Source of the DNA: Streptomyces alboflavus
Lineage (GTDB): Bacteria > Actinomycetota > Actinomycetes > Streptomycetales > Streptomycetaceae
NCBI RefSeq assembly: GCF_000716675.1
Contig: NZ_JNXT01000017.1
Coordinates: 124,001 to 188,000, forward strand
Reading direction: 5' to 3'
DNA length: 64,000 bases
A program made the position numbers and the translations under genes. This document shows positions 1 through 7,890 of the stretch, one piece after another; positions within the stretch are counted from its first letter, which is position 1; the number at the start of each line of letters is the position of its first letter. A model generated the notes under the pieces. That model was given only the letters and a program-made list of their open reading frames with translations, was not told the DNA's origin and searched no databases.

Positions 1-452
1 GCGATCAGGTAGTGGGCGGCCTCGATGCGGCGGGAGCCACCGTCGTTCAGCTCGATGTCAAGGACCGGGGTCTCGACGGTTCCGGCGAAGGTGGCCGTGC
101 CGCGCACGATGTCCCAGCCGTAGTCGTCCGCGAGGCTGGTGTACTTCTCCGCGCGCAGCCGCTCGACCAGGGCATCCTTGCCGCCGATCAGCCCTGCGAA
201 GTCGACCGGGATCTCGGCCTGGGCCAGGCCGGGGAAGCGGCCTGCAACGGCAGCGCCGTGGCGGGCTTTGGCGGCGGCGAGCAGGGCCTTGGATGGCACG
301 CAGCCGACGTTGACGCAGGTGCCGCCGATCGTTCCGCGCTCGATCACCACCACTCGCCTGCCCATGTTCCGGGCGGCGATGGCCGCGGCGAACGCCGCAG
401 AGCCGGAGCCAATGATGGCCAGATCCAAGCCAAAGCGATCTGTCGTAGTCAC
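1..452 (-). CDS. merA: Mercuric reductase, N-terminal part (runs off left edge)
   Basis: Flavoprotein disulfide reductase that reduces Hg(II) to Hg(0) with NADPH. The visible 150 residues show the FAD-binding GSGSAA motif (residues 15-20), the acidic end of the second strand (VVVIE, ending at E38) and the redox-active pair in [13 protein letters not shown] (C46, C51), as expected for MerA within the dihydrolipoamide dehydrogenase family. It starts at GTG 452. An N-terminal metal-binding HMA domain is absent, as in other actinobacterial MerA. It is divergent from merR across an operator-rich gap. The C-terminal dimer domain and its vicinal cysteines lie outside the window, so function rests on the N-terminal half. 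Confidence 0.87.
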   Translation of the reverse strand, partial: MTTTDRFGLDLAIIGSGSAAFAAAIAARNMGRRVVVIERGTIGGTCVNVGCVPSKALLAAAKARHGAAVAGRFPGLAQAEIPVDFAGLIGGKDALVERLRAEKYTSLADDYGWDIVRGTATFAGTVETPVLDIELNDGGSRRIEAAHYLI

Positions 453-518
453 GATGACACCTCCACACCGGTAGCCCCGGAAGCCCAGGCCCCCCGACTC
501 TGGATCTATTTGCCTTGC

Positions 519-560
519 CGAATAGCTCGATGCCGCCATACTATTCGGGTAGGCGAATAG
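519..560. promoter_or_regulatory. Putative MerR (ArsR-type) operator between merA and merR
   Basis: CTATTCG (541-547) and CGAATAG (554-560) form a perfect 7-bp inverted repeat with a 6-base spacer, and a further CGAATAG lies at 519-525. The AT-rich arms stand out in this GC-rich DNA and lie in the divergent gap, where an ArsR-family repressor would control both genes. The role is inferred from position and symmetry. Confidence 0.55.
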
Positions 561-583
561 TTCAAGTGGTGGAGGTCGGACCT

Positions 584-967
584 ATGCCCCAGCGCCGCGC
601 GGCGGACGCGCAAGCCATCACGGTGGACACCTGCTCGCACACGGACACGGTCGCCACGTTCTTCCGTGCGCTGTCCGACCCCACGCGGCTGCGGCTCCTG
701 GAATTCATCCTCGGCGGCGAGCGCACCGCTGCCGAGTGCGTCGCTCACGTCGGGATCTCCCAACCGCGGGTCTCCGTACACCTGTCCTGCCTGGCCGACT
801 GCGGCTATGTCACCGCTCGCCGCGACGGCCGCAGACTCCGCTACACCGTCGGCGACCCGCGCGTCGCCGACCTGGTCGTACTCGCCCGCGCCTTGGCCGC
901 GGACAACGCCATCGCACTGAACTGCTGCCCCCGCATCGACCGACCTCGCCCCGAACCAGGTGAGTGA
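584..967 (+). CDS. merR: ArsR-family metal-sensing repressor of the mer genes
   Basis: 127-residue winged-helix repressor. The core FFRALSDPTRLRLLEFIL is the ArsR signature, followed by the recognition-helix region (GISQPRVSVHLSCLADCGYV). Cysteines near the N-terminus (DTCSH), in the middle (AADCG-like region) and at the C-terminus (NCCP) are likely Hg(II) ligands. The streptomycete mer regulator is of this ArsR type, not the classical MerR type. ATG 584 follows GGAGG at 571-575, so the longer upstream frame is not needed. The stop overlaps the next gene, giving a merR-merT operon. Confidence 0.82.
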   Translation: MPQRRAADAQAITVDTCSHTDTVATFFRALSDPTRLRLLEFILGGERTAAECVAHVGISQPRVSVHLSCLADCGYVTARRDGRRLRYTVGDPRVADLVVLARALAADNAIALNCCPRIDRPRPEPGE

Positions 968-969
968 CG

Positions 970-1269
970 ATGCCTACACCCAGGAGACCGTCCCACGGGA
1001 GCGGAACCGCGGCCGCCGTCGGGGCCGCGTTGGTGATGGTCGTCTGCTGCGTCGGACCCGCCCTATTGGCCGGCGGCGCGCTCGGCGCCCTCGGCGGAGT
1101 GCTGCGCAGCCCGTGGCTGATCGCGGTGGGCACCCTTGTGGTGGCCACCGCGATCATCCTGGTCGTGCGCCGCGGCCGCGCCGACCGCGCACACTGCTGT
1201 AGGCCGCCGCTCAACCCTCCAGGCCAGGAGCAGCAGGCAGATCCAGATCCGTCCGGGCGTAGTGATTGA
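970..1269 (+). CDS. merT: MerT/MerF-like mercury membrane protein
   Basis: Small membrane protein with two hydrophobic helices (about residues 14-38 and 46-64). A vicinal cysteine pair followed by Gly-Pro (CCVGP) sits in the first helix, as in MerT, and a second HCC lies after the second helix. It would carry Hg(II) inward to mercuric reductase. ATG 970 is chosen because AGGTGAG ends 5 bases upstream; GTG 964, overlapping the merR stop, is the alternative. The last 35 residues are hydrophilic, and the 3' end overlaps the convergent gene by about 59 bp, so the true end may be degraded. Confidence 0.6.
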   Translation: MPTPRRPSHGSGTAAAVGAALVMVVCCVGPALLAGGALGALGGVLRSPWLIAVGTLVVATAIILVVRRGRADRAHCCRPPLNPPGQEQQADPDPSGRSD

Positions 1270-1759
1270 AGTAGTTCGTGAACAGGTTCACCGCGACATG
1301 CGCGAACGCCTCGGTCAGCTCAGTGTCCGACCACCCCTCATGCAACGCCCGCCGCCACGTCGCATCGTCCACCTCGCCGACCTCGGCGGCGATCTGCCGT
1401 ACGACCGAAACAAGCGCCGCCAGCTTCGCGTCGAAGTCAACCTCGCCCCGGCGGATCGCGACCGTCTGCTCCTGGCTCAGGCCGGCCGCCTTCGCCGACA
1501 GGGTGTGTGCGGACTGGCAGTACGCGCAGTGGTCGATCGCCCCCACCGCCAGGGCAATTGCCTCCCTCGTACGGGCGTCGAAGGTGCCGTACTCGGCAAT
1601 CGCACCGCTCATCCCCGCATAGGCAGCCAGCACCACTGGCGAATGGCCCATCTCCGCATGGATGTTGAGCAGCTTCCCGAACCGCTTCTCCAGCTGCCGC
1701 AGCGTCTCGCGGCTCGCCTCCGGAGCACTTCCGACCGTGTGGACCGGGATCCTGGACAT
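1211..1759 (-). CDS. Carboxymuconolactone decarboxylase / AhpD-like protein
   Basis: 182-residue all-helical protein with the AhpD-like redox motif CAYCQSAH in the middle (HCAYCQSAHTLSAKAAG), the signature of CMD-family alkylhydroperoxidases. It probably acts as a cytoplasmic thiol peroxidase partner. ATG 1759 is preceded by GGGGAGA at a good distance; the frame extends upstream to 1891 but without a ribosome site and with poor residue composition. It converges on the mer operon and is probably part of the flanking backbone rather than the conjugation machinery. Confidence 0.8.
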   Translation of the reverse strand: MSRIPVHTVGSAPEASRETLRQLEKRFGKLLNIHAEMGHSPVVLAAYAGMSGAIAEYGTFDARTREAIALAVGAIDHCAYCQSAHTLSAKAAGLSQEQTVAIRRGEVDFDAKLAALVSVVRQIAAEVGEVDDATWRRALHEGWSDTELTEAFAHVAVNLFTNYFNHYARTDLDLPAAPGLEG

Positions 1760-1917
1760 CGCTGTCTCCCCTTCGTCAGACGAGCGCCCCGCTTGGGGCA
1801 TGGAAGGGGAACCCGGCACTACCCCGGTCTCCTTCCGCTCCGCCGGCCCCGGATGGAAGCCCCGCGCCTGCCCACCGGGTTCCTCTGTCACAAGCGTCGA
1901 GAGAAGGTGAGCCGGTC

Positions 1918-2232
1918 ATGATGCGCGCGATCTGGAACGGAACGGTCATTGCGGAGACCCCTCGAACCAAGCGGGTGGAGGGCAACCACTACTTTCCGCC
2001 CGAGTCCCTCAAACGCGAGTACTTCACGGAGAGCCCGACCAAGTCGTTGTGCTTCTGGAAGGGCGTTGGCCGCTATTACACGCTGACCGTCAACGGCGAC
2101 GTCAACCCTGATGCGGCTTGGTACTACCCCCACCCCAGCCCGCTCGCCCGCCGCATCAAGAACCATGTCGCCTTCTGGAACGGCGTGACCGTCGAAGGCA
2201 CCCGCGAGGCAGCGTCGAGGGCGCGGCGATGA
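1918..2232 (+). CDS. DUF427-domain protein
   Basis: 104-residue single-domain protein matching DUF427: it opens with a short strand and continues through YFPPESL, a Cys-Phe-Trp-Lys-Gly motif (CFWKG), YY(T)L and AWYYPHPSPLA. These small beta-fold proteins are common in actinobacteria; their biochemical role is not established. GAAGGTGAG precedes the start; ATG 1918 and ATG 1921 are both possible. It stands alone between divergent and convergent neighbours. Confidence 0.78.
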   Translation: MMRAIWNGTVIAETPRTKRVEGNHYFPPESLKREYFTESPTKSLCFWKGVGRYYTLTVNGDVNPDAAWYYPHPSPLARRIKNHVAFWNGVTVEGTREAASRARR

Positions 2233-2279
2233 CGGCGCAGACGAAGCGGAGCCTGGTCTCGCCCACCTCAGACCTTTGA

Positions 2280-2687
2280 TCAGGACTCGGTGTAGCGGGC
2301 CAGGAATGAACGCTCGGAATCCGAGAGGCGGCGGGGCCGACCGGTGTCGAGGTTATAGGCGGCGATGGCCGTCGTGCCCTCGGCGTACAGTCGGTCGGCG
2401 TCTCGGATCTGGTACGCGAGCTCGAAGGACACCGCCCGGCTCTGCGTAACCCAGACGTGCACATCGACTGGGTCTTCGCGGTAGTGCAGAGGGGCTCGGT
2501 ATTCGACACTGGCGCGGCTCACGACGAACGCGTGCTGGCGGCGGCCCGCTTCGTCCGCAGGCAGAACCTCCTGGAACATCCTCGTGCGCGCCTCCTCCAT
2601 GAACCGGAGGAACAAGGCGTTGTTGACGTGCCCGTACGCGTCGGCGTCAGCCCAGCGCAGCGGGCAGGGGTAGGTGTACCTGTGCAC
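2280..2687 (-). CDS. 4-hydroxybenzoyl-CoA thioesterase-family hot-dog protein
   Basis: About 135 residues with the hot-dog thioesterase pattern: RWADADAYGHVNNALFLRFMEEAR near the N-terminus contains the conserved Asp and the G-H-V-N-N turn, followed by beta strands ending near LYAEGTTAIAAYN. It would hydrolyse an acyl-CoA thioester in the cytoplasm; substrate unknown. GTG 2687 is chosen because the homologous region begins right there; the upstream frame is proline-rich and unlike coding sequence. Confidence 0.78.
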   Translation of the reverse strand: MHRYTYPCPLRWADADAYGHVNNALFLRFMEEARTRMFQEVLPADEAGRRQHAFVVSRASVEYRAPLHYREDPVDVHVWVTQSRAVSFELAYQIRDADRLYAEGTTAIAAYNLDTGRPRRLSDSERSFLARYTES

Positions 2688-2804
2688 GAGAGGGTTCTTT
2701 CTGCGGGAGGGGTGGGGCCGCGGTAGGCGTGGCGGTGGCCACACCTACCGCGTCGGTTCTGGCGCGTTGCCGCTGCCGGCGCGGCTCCAGAGCCGGTACG
2801 GGAT

Positions 2805-4253
2805 CTAGGCGGCCTCGCCGTGCCAGCTCGGCGGATCGCTGTCGGGCCGAGGCAGCTCAGCCTGGATTTCGCGGAGCACGCGCTGCTCCACGTCGCGTTC
2901 GTCGAGAAGCTGCTCGATGCGCGTCGCCGCCGCCGATGGCTCGGCAGGCAGTCCCAGGCGTACGAGCTGCTTCATCTCAACAAGCCGCTCACCTGACAAT
3001 TCCTCACGCGGGACCCGCGCTATCACCGTCGTGGGCGCCACCTCGGTGACGCCCCACAGCCCGGAGCTTTCTTCGACAGCCCAGAACACGCTCCTCTTGG
3101 AAGGCGAGAGCGTCAGTTGAGCGTCGGGGCCCATGAGGCGGCTGAGGGCAGGCAGGGGGGTAGCGCCCTCTCCCGCTTGCGCCGCGGCCTGCGCCGGGCT
3201 ACTGACCATGCGGCGGGCTGTGCGTGCATCGTCGGCACGGAGGCGTTCTGCCTCGGCGATGCGGTCCTGCGCCCGGCCCCGCTCGTGTGCCGAGTTGTGT
3301 GTCTCGTCGGCCCAGGCGTCGCGCACACCGCCCAGGGCGTCGCGCTGGGCGTCGGGTTCCACCTCGGCTCCGGCCTCGACCCACGTCATGACGACGAACC
3401 GGCAGTCGGGCATGATTGCGGGGTACGCGACGTGGCTGACGATCTCGATCGTCCTGTAGTCGAGCGTCGGCACGGTGGCGAGGAAGACGTGGCCGTCCCT
3501 GTGCTCGACGAGGTCTTCGTCCGACTCCCAGATGCGGCGGACTTCCGGGTTCTTCTTGACGTCCTCGATGAGTTCCTTGAGATCAGCGTCCTCGCCGTGC
3601 GTGGACTCAGCGAAGCGCAGCATCCTCACGAAGACCGTGGCGTGCTTGTGCCAGTCGTGGTAGGTGGCCCGCCCCTCGGCGGTAGTGAGCGCCCACCTGA
3701 TCAGGTTGGCCCGCGGCTCCATCACCCAGGGCCACGTTTCAGCCATCGCCTGGTTGTAGGCGAGGATGTTCCAGTTTCTGTCGCTGAGGTAGGTGGGGCT
3801 GGGCATCTGCTGGTCGATGAGCAGGCGCAGCGCGGGCCCCACCTCGGGCTGCCCCTCCGCCGGCGCGGCGCGCAGGTAGGTGCCGACGTTGTGAAGCAGC
3901 AGCGCGTGACGCTCCTCGGAGTCGAGCTGCAGCAACTCGGCGAGGGCGTGGCACTGTTCCTGTGTGAAGCGCGGCGTGGCACCGGATTCGACGCCGCGGT
4001 ACTTGCGCTCACTGACCCCCAGGGCTCGGGCGGCTGCCAGCTGTTTGATCCCCGCGGCCTTCCGCCACCGCTTGAGCATCGCGCCGAAGCCCATGAACTG
4101 GCCGGCGGGCGCATGCTCTGCGGGCACGAGCTGTGTCTCCGCAGCACGGGCCGCCCCCTGGTCGCCACGCCGCGCTGCTCTCGTACTTGTACTGGAGGTC
4201 TCCTCGTCCGCAGCGCCGTTGCTGTCGGGATGGCCAGGCTCGTTCGCGACCAT
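2805..4253 (-). CDS. XRE-family regulator with MmyB-like ligand-binding domain
   Basis: 482 residues. A hydrophilic N-terminal tail is followed by a helix-turn-helix (about residues 53-110: FGAMLKRWRKAAGIKQLAAARALGVSERKYRGVE) and a domain of the MmyB type (YLSDRNWNILAYNQAMAETWPWV, later NLIRWALT and the HDWHKHA region). A long alpha-helical C-terminus has no obvious family. ATG 4253 has GGGAGGATCTG directly upstream. A perfect inverted repeat lies upstream at 4387-4406, so autoregulation is plausible. It is the only large repressor beside the replication module and is a candidate master regulator of the element. Confidence 0.8.
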   Translation of the reverse strand: MVANEPGHPDSNGAADEETSSTSTRAARRGDQGAARAAETQLVPAEHAPAGQFMGFGAMLKRWRKAAGIKQLAAARALGVSERKYRGVESGATPRFTQEQCHALAELLQLDSEERHALLLHNVGTYLRAAPAEGQPEVGPALRLLIDQQMPSPTYLSDRNWNILAYNQAMAETWPWVMEPRANLIRWALTTAEGRATYHDWHKHATVFVRMLRFAESTHGEDADLKELIEDVKKNPEVRRIWESDEDLVEHRDGHVFLATVPTLDYRTIEIVSHVAYPAIMPDCRFVVMTWVEAGAEVEPDAQRDALGGVRDAWADETHNSAHERGRAQDRIAEAERLRADDARTARRMVSSPAQAAAQAGEGATPLPALSRLMGPDAQLTLSPSKRSVFWAVEESSGLWGVTEVAPTTVIARVPREELSGERLVEMKQLVRLGLPAEPSAAATRIEQLLDERDVEQRVLREIQAELPRPDSDPPSWHGEAA

Positions 4254-4386
4254 CAGATCCTCCCTCTTCTCTCGGACCGGGGACTCCTGTTTTCGGGCAC
4301 GAAAAAGGAGGGTCAGCGCGCTCGCTGGCCCCCGCCCTGCCCTTTCCCCACCACGACCATACGCAATATTCAGGCGATCTTGACCA

Positions 4387-4406
4387 TGTGTGGCATCAAC
4401 CACACA
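4387..4406. promoter_or_regulatory. Inverted repeat upstream of the XRE regulator gene
   Basis: TGTGTGG (4387-4393) and CCACACA (4400-4406) are exact inverted repeats separated by six bases, about 135 bp upstream of the regulator's ATG. An AT-rich stretch (CAATATT) lies between them and the gene. This is a likely operator for the neighbouring regulator, by inference from symmetry and position. Confidence 0.45.
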
Positions 4407-4510
4407 CCACCGGGAATGCATTGTTCACACCTGAACGGAATTCGAGAACGCGGGGAGACGATCGCTACCGAATCGGGCATCTCGACAGACAGCCCAAGAT
4501 CACTCCGTGA

Positions 4511-4537
4511 AACCGGCAAAAGTTTGCCGGTTTTCGT
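4511..4537 (+). terminator. Hairpin with 10-bp arms followed by TTTTCG
   Basis: AACCGGCAAA (4511-4520) and TTTGCCGGTT (4523-4532) are exact inverted repeats two bases apart, followed by a short T-run on the plus strand. The shape suits an intrinsic terminator, though no plus-strand gene is recognised upstream; it may insulate the replication promoter from divergent traffic. The rest of 4254-4700 holds no gene I can support. Confidence 0.4.
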
Positions 4538-4703
4538 TCCCTACGTTTCAGGCCGGTCTAGACCAGATCGCTGAATTCGTTCCAGGCGCCTTCGGATCAC
4601 CTCATTCCGCTTACTCCGCAAGCGACTTACGGCTCCGTAGGCGACCAGGCGAGTGCGTGCCACCTGCATCATCTATGCATGCAAATCGGGCAAAAGATCG
4701 CCG

Positions 4704-4733
4704 TTGACGCCCCTCGTGCGGCTTGGCTTAAAT
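4704..4733 (+). promoter_or_regulatory. Sigma-70-type promoter ahead of the replication module
   Basis: TTGACG (4704-4709) and TTAAAT (4728-4733) are separated by 18 bases, a good match to a housekeeping -35/-10 pair and AT-rich against the local background. It points toward the replication genes 450-590 bp downstream, leaving a long leader that includes a short reading frame and the repeated leader element at 5113. Confidence 0.55.
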
Positions 4734-4785
4734 CCTTCTGACCAGCCGGTTCAACACGTTGTGTCATGAGGCGCAGGGGGTCGCA

Positions 4786-4911
4786 GTGCAGATCATCTCC
4801 GGGATGCTCGGGACGATCCGACGGCTGCCTGCGTCACGGCCCGCGGCCTCGACCCGCAGGCGCCGGTGTCGACGCCCTCCGTCGGCGACTTGTACCGCCG
4901 CCTTTAGCTAA
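4786..4911 (+). CDS. Possible 41-residue Arg-rich leader ORF
   Basis: GTG 4786 follows AGGGGG at suitable distance and lies about 45 bp after the predicted transcription start. The product begins VQIISGMLGTIRRLP and becomes Arg/Cys-rich. A different frame across the second half ends in GLDPQAPVSTPSVGDLYRRL, which reads more like a natural protein, so a frameshift is possible. No family is recognised. Could be a regulatory leader peptide or not expressed. Confidence 0.25.
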   Translation: MQIISGMLGTIRRLPASRPAASTRRRRCRRPPSATCTAAFS

Positions 4912-5112
4912 GTCTGGACCTTGTGACGGCACCCGCATATGTTCGTCGTCCCTCGCCGGGCCTCCCGCTCGGCGTCTGACGCCAGAAGGAGCGGCATGCG
5001 GTTCACGCGAGCCAGCCGGACCGGGTAGCCCGCAAAACAGCGGCGGCGCCCGAGAAGTGCAACTCCCAGACGCCGACCGCCAAATGGAACTCCCGCCCGT
5101 GCAAGGGCCGGA

Positions 5113-5176
5113 GATTTACCCACCTTCACCGCGCCGGGCCAATTCCCAAACACGCCCCGGAGCGGCTTCTACTTCA
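5113..5176 (+). promoter_or_regulatory. Shared leader element, copy 1 (upstream of replication genes)
   Basis: GATTTACCCACC (5113-5124) is followed by CACCGCG, TTCCCAAACACGCCC, GAGCGGC and ACTTCA in that order, ending 15 bases before a small ORF's start. The same blocks in the same order occur at 34012-34072 before the secretion operon; both copies also have GTGCAACTC further upstream. This is a shared regulatory leader, of DNA or RNA type unknown. The rest of 4912-5190 shows nothing else. Confidence 0.5.
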
Positions 5177-5190
5177 GAGGAGAGTGTTGC

Positions 5191-5319
5191 ATGCGCGCTG
5201 CCCTGCGCAAAAGGCCGGTCCGCCCGGCCAGCGCGGCAGGCTGCCCCCTGTCCACCGCCCGTGACCGCGTGCCGGTCGAGCGGGGCCCGCTCCGGCATCG
5301 CGTCGGAGGTGGGGCCTGA
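5191..5319 (+). CDS. 42-residue ORF translationally coupled to the initiator gene
   Basis: ATG 5191 is preceded by GAGGAGAG at good spacing, and its TGA overlaps the next start as TGATG at 5317-5321. The product is short and Arg/Pro-rich (starts MRAALRKRPVRPASAAG) with no recognised domain. The strong ribosome site and the coupling suggest it is translated, perhaps mainly to feed ribosomes onto the initiator gene. Confidence 0.45.
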   Translation: MRAALRKRPVRPASAAGCPLSTARDRVPVERGPLRHRVGGGA

Positions 5320-6380
5320 TGGCACGCATCCGCACGATCAAACCCGAGGCGTTCGAGTCGGAGGACCTGGCCTCGGTCAGCCTCACTGCGGAGCGGACCT
5401 TCTTCGGGCTCCTGACCCAGGCCGACGACTCCGGCCGGCACCGCGACCACCCCGCCATCATCGCCGGACGGCTGTGGGCCCTGCGTCCGGAGCACACTGC
5501 CACCCACGTCGCCCGCGACCTGGACGAGCTGGCCTCGGCCGGGCTGGTGTGCCGCTACACCGGGTGCGACGGGCGGACCTGGCTGCACATCGTCACCTGG
5601 GACCAGCACCAGAAGATCAACAAGGCGACCGCTTCCCGCCTGCCGCGCTGCCCCAGCCACCAGGCCCGGCAGCACTGCGGCAAGTGCCAGGACGCGGCCT
5701 GCCCCAGCACGCGGCGCGAGGCGTCGCCCTCGGCGGCGCTGTCTCCTCCCGGAGAACTCCCGGAGGACTCCCGGAGTCCGCAGGGAGGGCTCCCCAGGCC
5801 CGTCACCCACGCCACCGGCACCCCGGAGCGTGCTCTGGAGCCCGAGACGGCCACGGTCGGCGCCCCCACGGACACCGACTCGACGTCTGCGGGTAAAACC
5901 GCAGGTCAGACGGCACTACCGGAGGACTCCCGGAGGACTACGGGAGGACTACGGGAGGAGTCACGCCCTGGATCTAGGATCTTGGATCCTGGATCTTTCC
6001 TTACGGGGCGCGAGGCGCCCGCGCCCGACGCCTCCTCGGCGAAGGCATCGGCCAAGCAGCTGGTGGGCGAGTACGTACGAGGCTGCAACCGGCGCCCGCC
6101 GGCGGACTTCCTCGGGCATCTGGGCCGGAAGATCAGCGCCCTGCTCGACGAGCGGTTCGAGGCCGACGACATCCGCGCCGCCCTCGACAAGCTGCGGGCC
6201 AAGGGCCTCAATCCCAGCGTGCTGCCGAGCCTGGTGAACGAGGTCGTCAACGCGACGCCACAGTCGGCTGCCGCGCTGTCGTCCGCCTCCGGCGCGGGGC
6301 CCTGGGCCAGCACCGGAAGTTCCTACACGCCGTATCTCAACCCCACCGCCGAGCCGACGACGTTTGGAGGCGGCCTGTGA
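5319..6380 (+). CDS. Replication initiator-like protein (phage O / replisome-organiser type)
   Basis: 353 residues. The N-terminus (MARIRTIKPEAFESEDLASVSLTA to about residue 110) is the winged-helix region found in actinophage and mobile-element replication proteins, with WLHIVTWDQHQKINKATASR. A low-complexity linker (residues 125-240) coincides with tandem DNA repeats, and a C-terminal helical domain (about 245-330; LVGEYVRGC, ISALLDERFEADDIRAALDKL) would contact the helicase or its loader. The gene overlaps the DnaC-like loader by GTGA, the arrangement of phage O/P-type pairs. It probably binds the iterons inside its own gene. The assignment rests on motif resemblance and on the partner gene. 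Confidence 0.68.
   Translation: MARIRTIKPEAFESEDLASVSLTAERTFFGLLTQADDSGRHRDHPAIIAGRLWALRPEHTATHVARDLDELASAGLVCRYTGCDGRTWLHIVTWDQHQKINKATASRLPRCPSHQARQHCGKCQDAACPSTRREASPSAALSPPGELPEDSRSPQGGLPRPVTHATGTPERALEPETATVGAPTDTDSTSAGKTAGQTALPEDSRRTTGGLREESRPGSRILDPGSFLTGREAPAPDASSAKASAKQLVGEYVRGCNRRPPADFLGHLGRKISALLDERFEADDIRAALDKLRAKGLNPSVLPSLVNEVVNATPQSAAALSSASGAGPWASTGSSYTPYLNPTAEPTTFGGGL
5750..5997. repeat. Iteron-like tandem repeats within the initiator gene (candidate replication origin)
   Basis: Four 11-bp units of type CGGAGGACTMC occupy 5920-5963, with three more diverged units at 5750-5782. Right after them four 7-bp units (GGATCTA, GGATCTT, GGATCCT, GGATCTT) occupy 5970-5997. A hairpin-capable TGCGG-GTAAAA-CCGCA precedes the second cluster. 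The repeats encode a non-conserved linker, so they look constrained as DNA. In lambda-type replicons the origin iterons lie inside the O gene, which is the analogy used here. Confidence 0.55.
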
Positions 6381-7132
6381 CCCGCGCCCGCTACGCCGAC
6401 CCGCAGCCCGCGATCTCCGAGCGGCTGCGTGCCCGGCTGGAGGCCAAGCTCGCCGAGCGCGGCCTGGATCTGGACCGTCCGCTGCCGGACACCCCGGAGC
6501 CGATCCCGGCCCTGGAAGCTGCCCAGGCGCGCATCCCGGTCGACTACCGCTCCGCGCTGCCCGAGCACCCGGACGTCGCCGCGTGGGTGAGCGCCATCGC
6601 CGACAACGCCGTGGCGCCGAACGCCGAGGGCGTCAACCCGCACTACGGCACCGCCGGGCGCAGGGAGATCACCCACGGGCCCAGCCTGCTGCTGTGGGGC
6701 TCCACCGGCGCCGGCAAGACGCACCAGGCGTTCGGCGCGATCCGCGCCCTGACCGCTGCCGGATGCGGGGTGCACTGGCACGCAACCACCGCCGCCGATC
6801 TGTACGCCGAGCTGCGTCCGCGCGCCGGGGTGGACCCCGAGCACATGCTGCGGCGGATCATGCGGATCCCGCTGCTGCTGCTCGACGACCTCGGCGCGGC
6901 CAAGCCGAGCGAGTGGACCGAGGAGATCACCTTCCGGCTGATCAACTGGCGCTGCCAGAACCGGCTGCCGACGATCTTCACCAGCAACATGCCGCCCGTA
7001 CGCACCGACCGGATGCCCGCGCGCCAGGCGGTGCTGCGCGACAAGGTCGGCGACCGCGTGCTCTCCCGCCTGTCCGGCATGTGCACCGCCGTCGAGTTCA
7101 CCGGGCCAGACCGCCGCTTCCAGCGCCGCTGA
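6377..7132 (+). CDS. DnaC/IstB-like helicase-loader ATPase
   Basis: 251-residue AAA+ protein. Walker A is GSTGAGKTH (about residues 111-119), Walker B LLLLDDLGAAK (about 168-178), and the sensor-1 region is PTIFTSNMPP, all typical of DnaC/IstB. It would load the replicative helicase at the element origin. It starts at GTG overlapping the initiator's stop (GTGA at 6377-6380), so the two are co-translated. No transposase is adjacent, which argues against an IS21 IstB role. Confidence 0.82.
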   Translation: MTRARYADPQPAISERLRARLEAKLAERGLDLDRPLPDTPEPIPALEAAQARIPVDYRSALPEHPDVAAWVSAIADNAVAPNAEGVNPHYGTAGRREITHGPSLLLWGSTGAGKTHQAFGAIRALTAAGCGVHWHATTAADLYAELRPRAGVDPEHMLRRIMRIPLLLLDDLGAAKPSEWTEEITFRLINWRCQNRLPTIFTSNMPPVRTDRMPARQAVLRDKVGDRVLSRLSGMCTAVEFTGPDRRFQRR

Positions 7133-7257
7133 CCTGCCCCTGCGCCACCGATCCCACCGTGCGGCCCTGCCCGCCGCGCCCTGCCCCGCCTCGCCGCACA
7201 CCGCCGCACCGCGGTGCTGCCCTGCCGCCTTCCTGCGAGGCGACCTCGGAGACTCCC

Positions 7258-7890
7258 TTGCGCTACAAGACCACCAACGACTCGCCCGCACCGGACCTGC
7301 GGGGAACCGGCGACCACAGCTGGCACCCCCGGGGCTCCTGCTACGGCATGGACCCGGCCCGCGCCGACAAGCTCTTCTTCCACACCGTGCGTGACCGCCG
7401 GGCCATCGCCGAGGCGAAGCGGATGTGCGCCACCTGCCCGGTGAAGAAGGACTGCTTCACCTACGCGATCGACCACCAGGTCATCTTCGGCATCTGGGGC
7501 GGCCTGACCGACAAGGAGCGCCAGTCCTGGCTGAAGAAGCGCGGCGAGCGTCTGGACTACGACCGCGTACGCGCCACCCTCCAGGGCCGCGATGTGCCTC
7601 TGAGCACCGCGGAGCGCAGCACGGTCATCCACCAGCTGTGCCTGCGCGGCTGGAGCCCGGAACGCGTGGCCCACCGGCTGAACGCCGATCTCGACTGGAT
7701 CCGCGACCTGATGCGCGAGGCCGCACGCGTCATCGAGGCGCGCGACCTCTACTGGGATCTCGTGGAGGAACCCGACGGCACCCTCCGCGAGCGTCGCCCG
7801 GACGAGCTTCGCCCGGACGAGGACGGTGCACCGGAAGGCCGCGAGCTGCAGACCCACGCCCTGATCGCCTCCCTCGGAAAGGCTGCATGA
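7258..7890 (+). CDS. WhiB-like iron-sulfur regulator with extra C-terminal HTH-like domain
   Basis: 210 residues, about twice the usual WhiB length. The N-terminal half has the four cluster cysteines (SCYGMDP; MCATCPVKKDC) and the GIWGG turn, the Wbl signature for a redox- or NO-sensitive 4Fe-4S regulator. The C-terminal half (TAERSTVIHQLCLRGWSPERVAHRLNA onward) looks like a helix-turn-helix. TTG 7258 is the start: GGAG lies 6 bases upstream and no ATG or GTG is near. The stop overlaps the next ATG (ATGA). Likely controls the replication/transfer genes around it. Confidence 0.78.
   Translation: MRYKTTNDSPAPDLRGTGDHSWHPRGSCYGMDPARADKLFFHTVRDRRAIAEAKRMCATCPVKKDCFTYAIDHQVIFGIWGGLTDKERQSWLKKRGERLDYDRVRATLQGRDVPLSTAERSTVIHQLCLRGWSPERVAHRLNADLDWIRDLMREAARVIEARDLYWDLVEEPDGTLRERRPDELRPDEDGAPEGRELQTHALIASLGKAA

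Noticed and set aside
3117..4574. 485-codon plus-strand frame opposite the XRE regulator
   Set aside because: The minus-strand protein has a clear helix-turn-helix and ligand domain and a good ribosome site; the plus frame has neither.
4786..5190. Possible tRNA, att site or riboswitch in the replication leader
   Set aside because: No tRNA-like arms or CCA end, no known riboswitch consensus; only hairpins and a repeated leader unit are visible.
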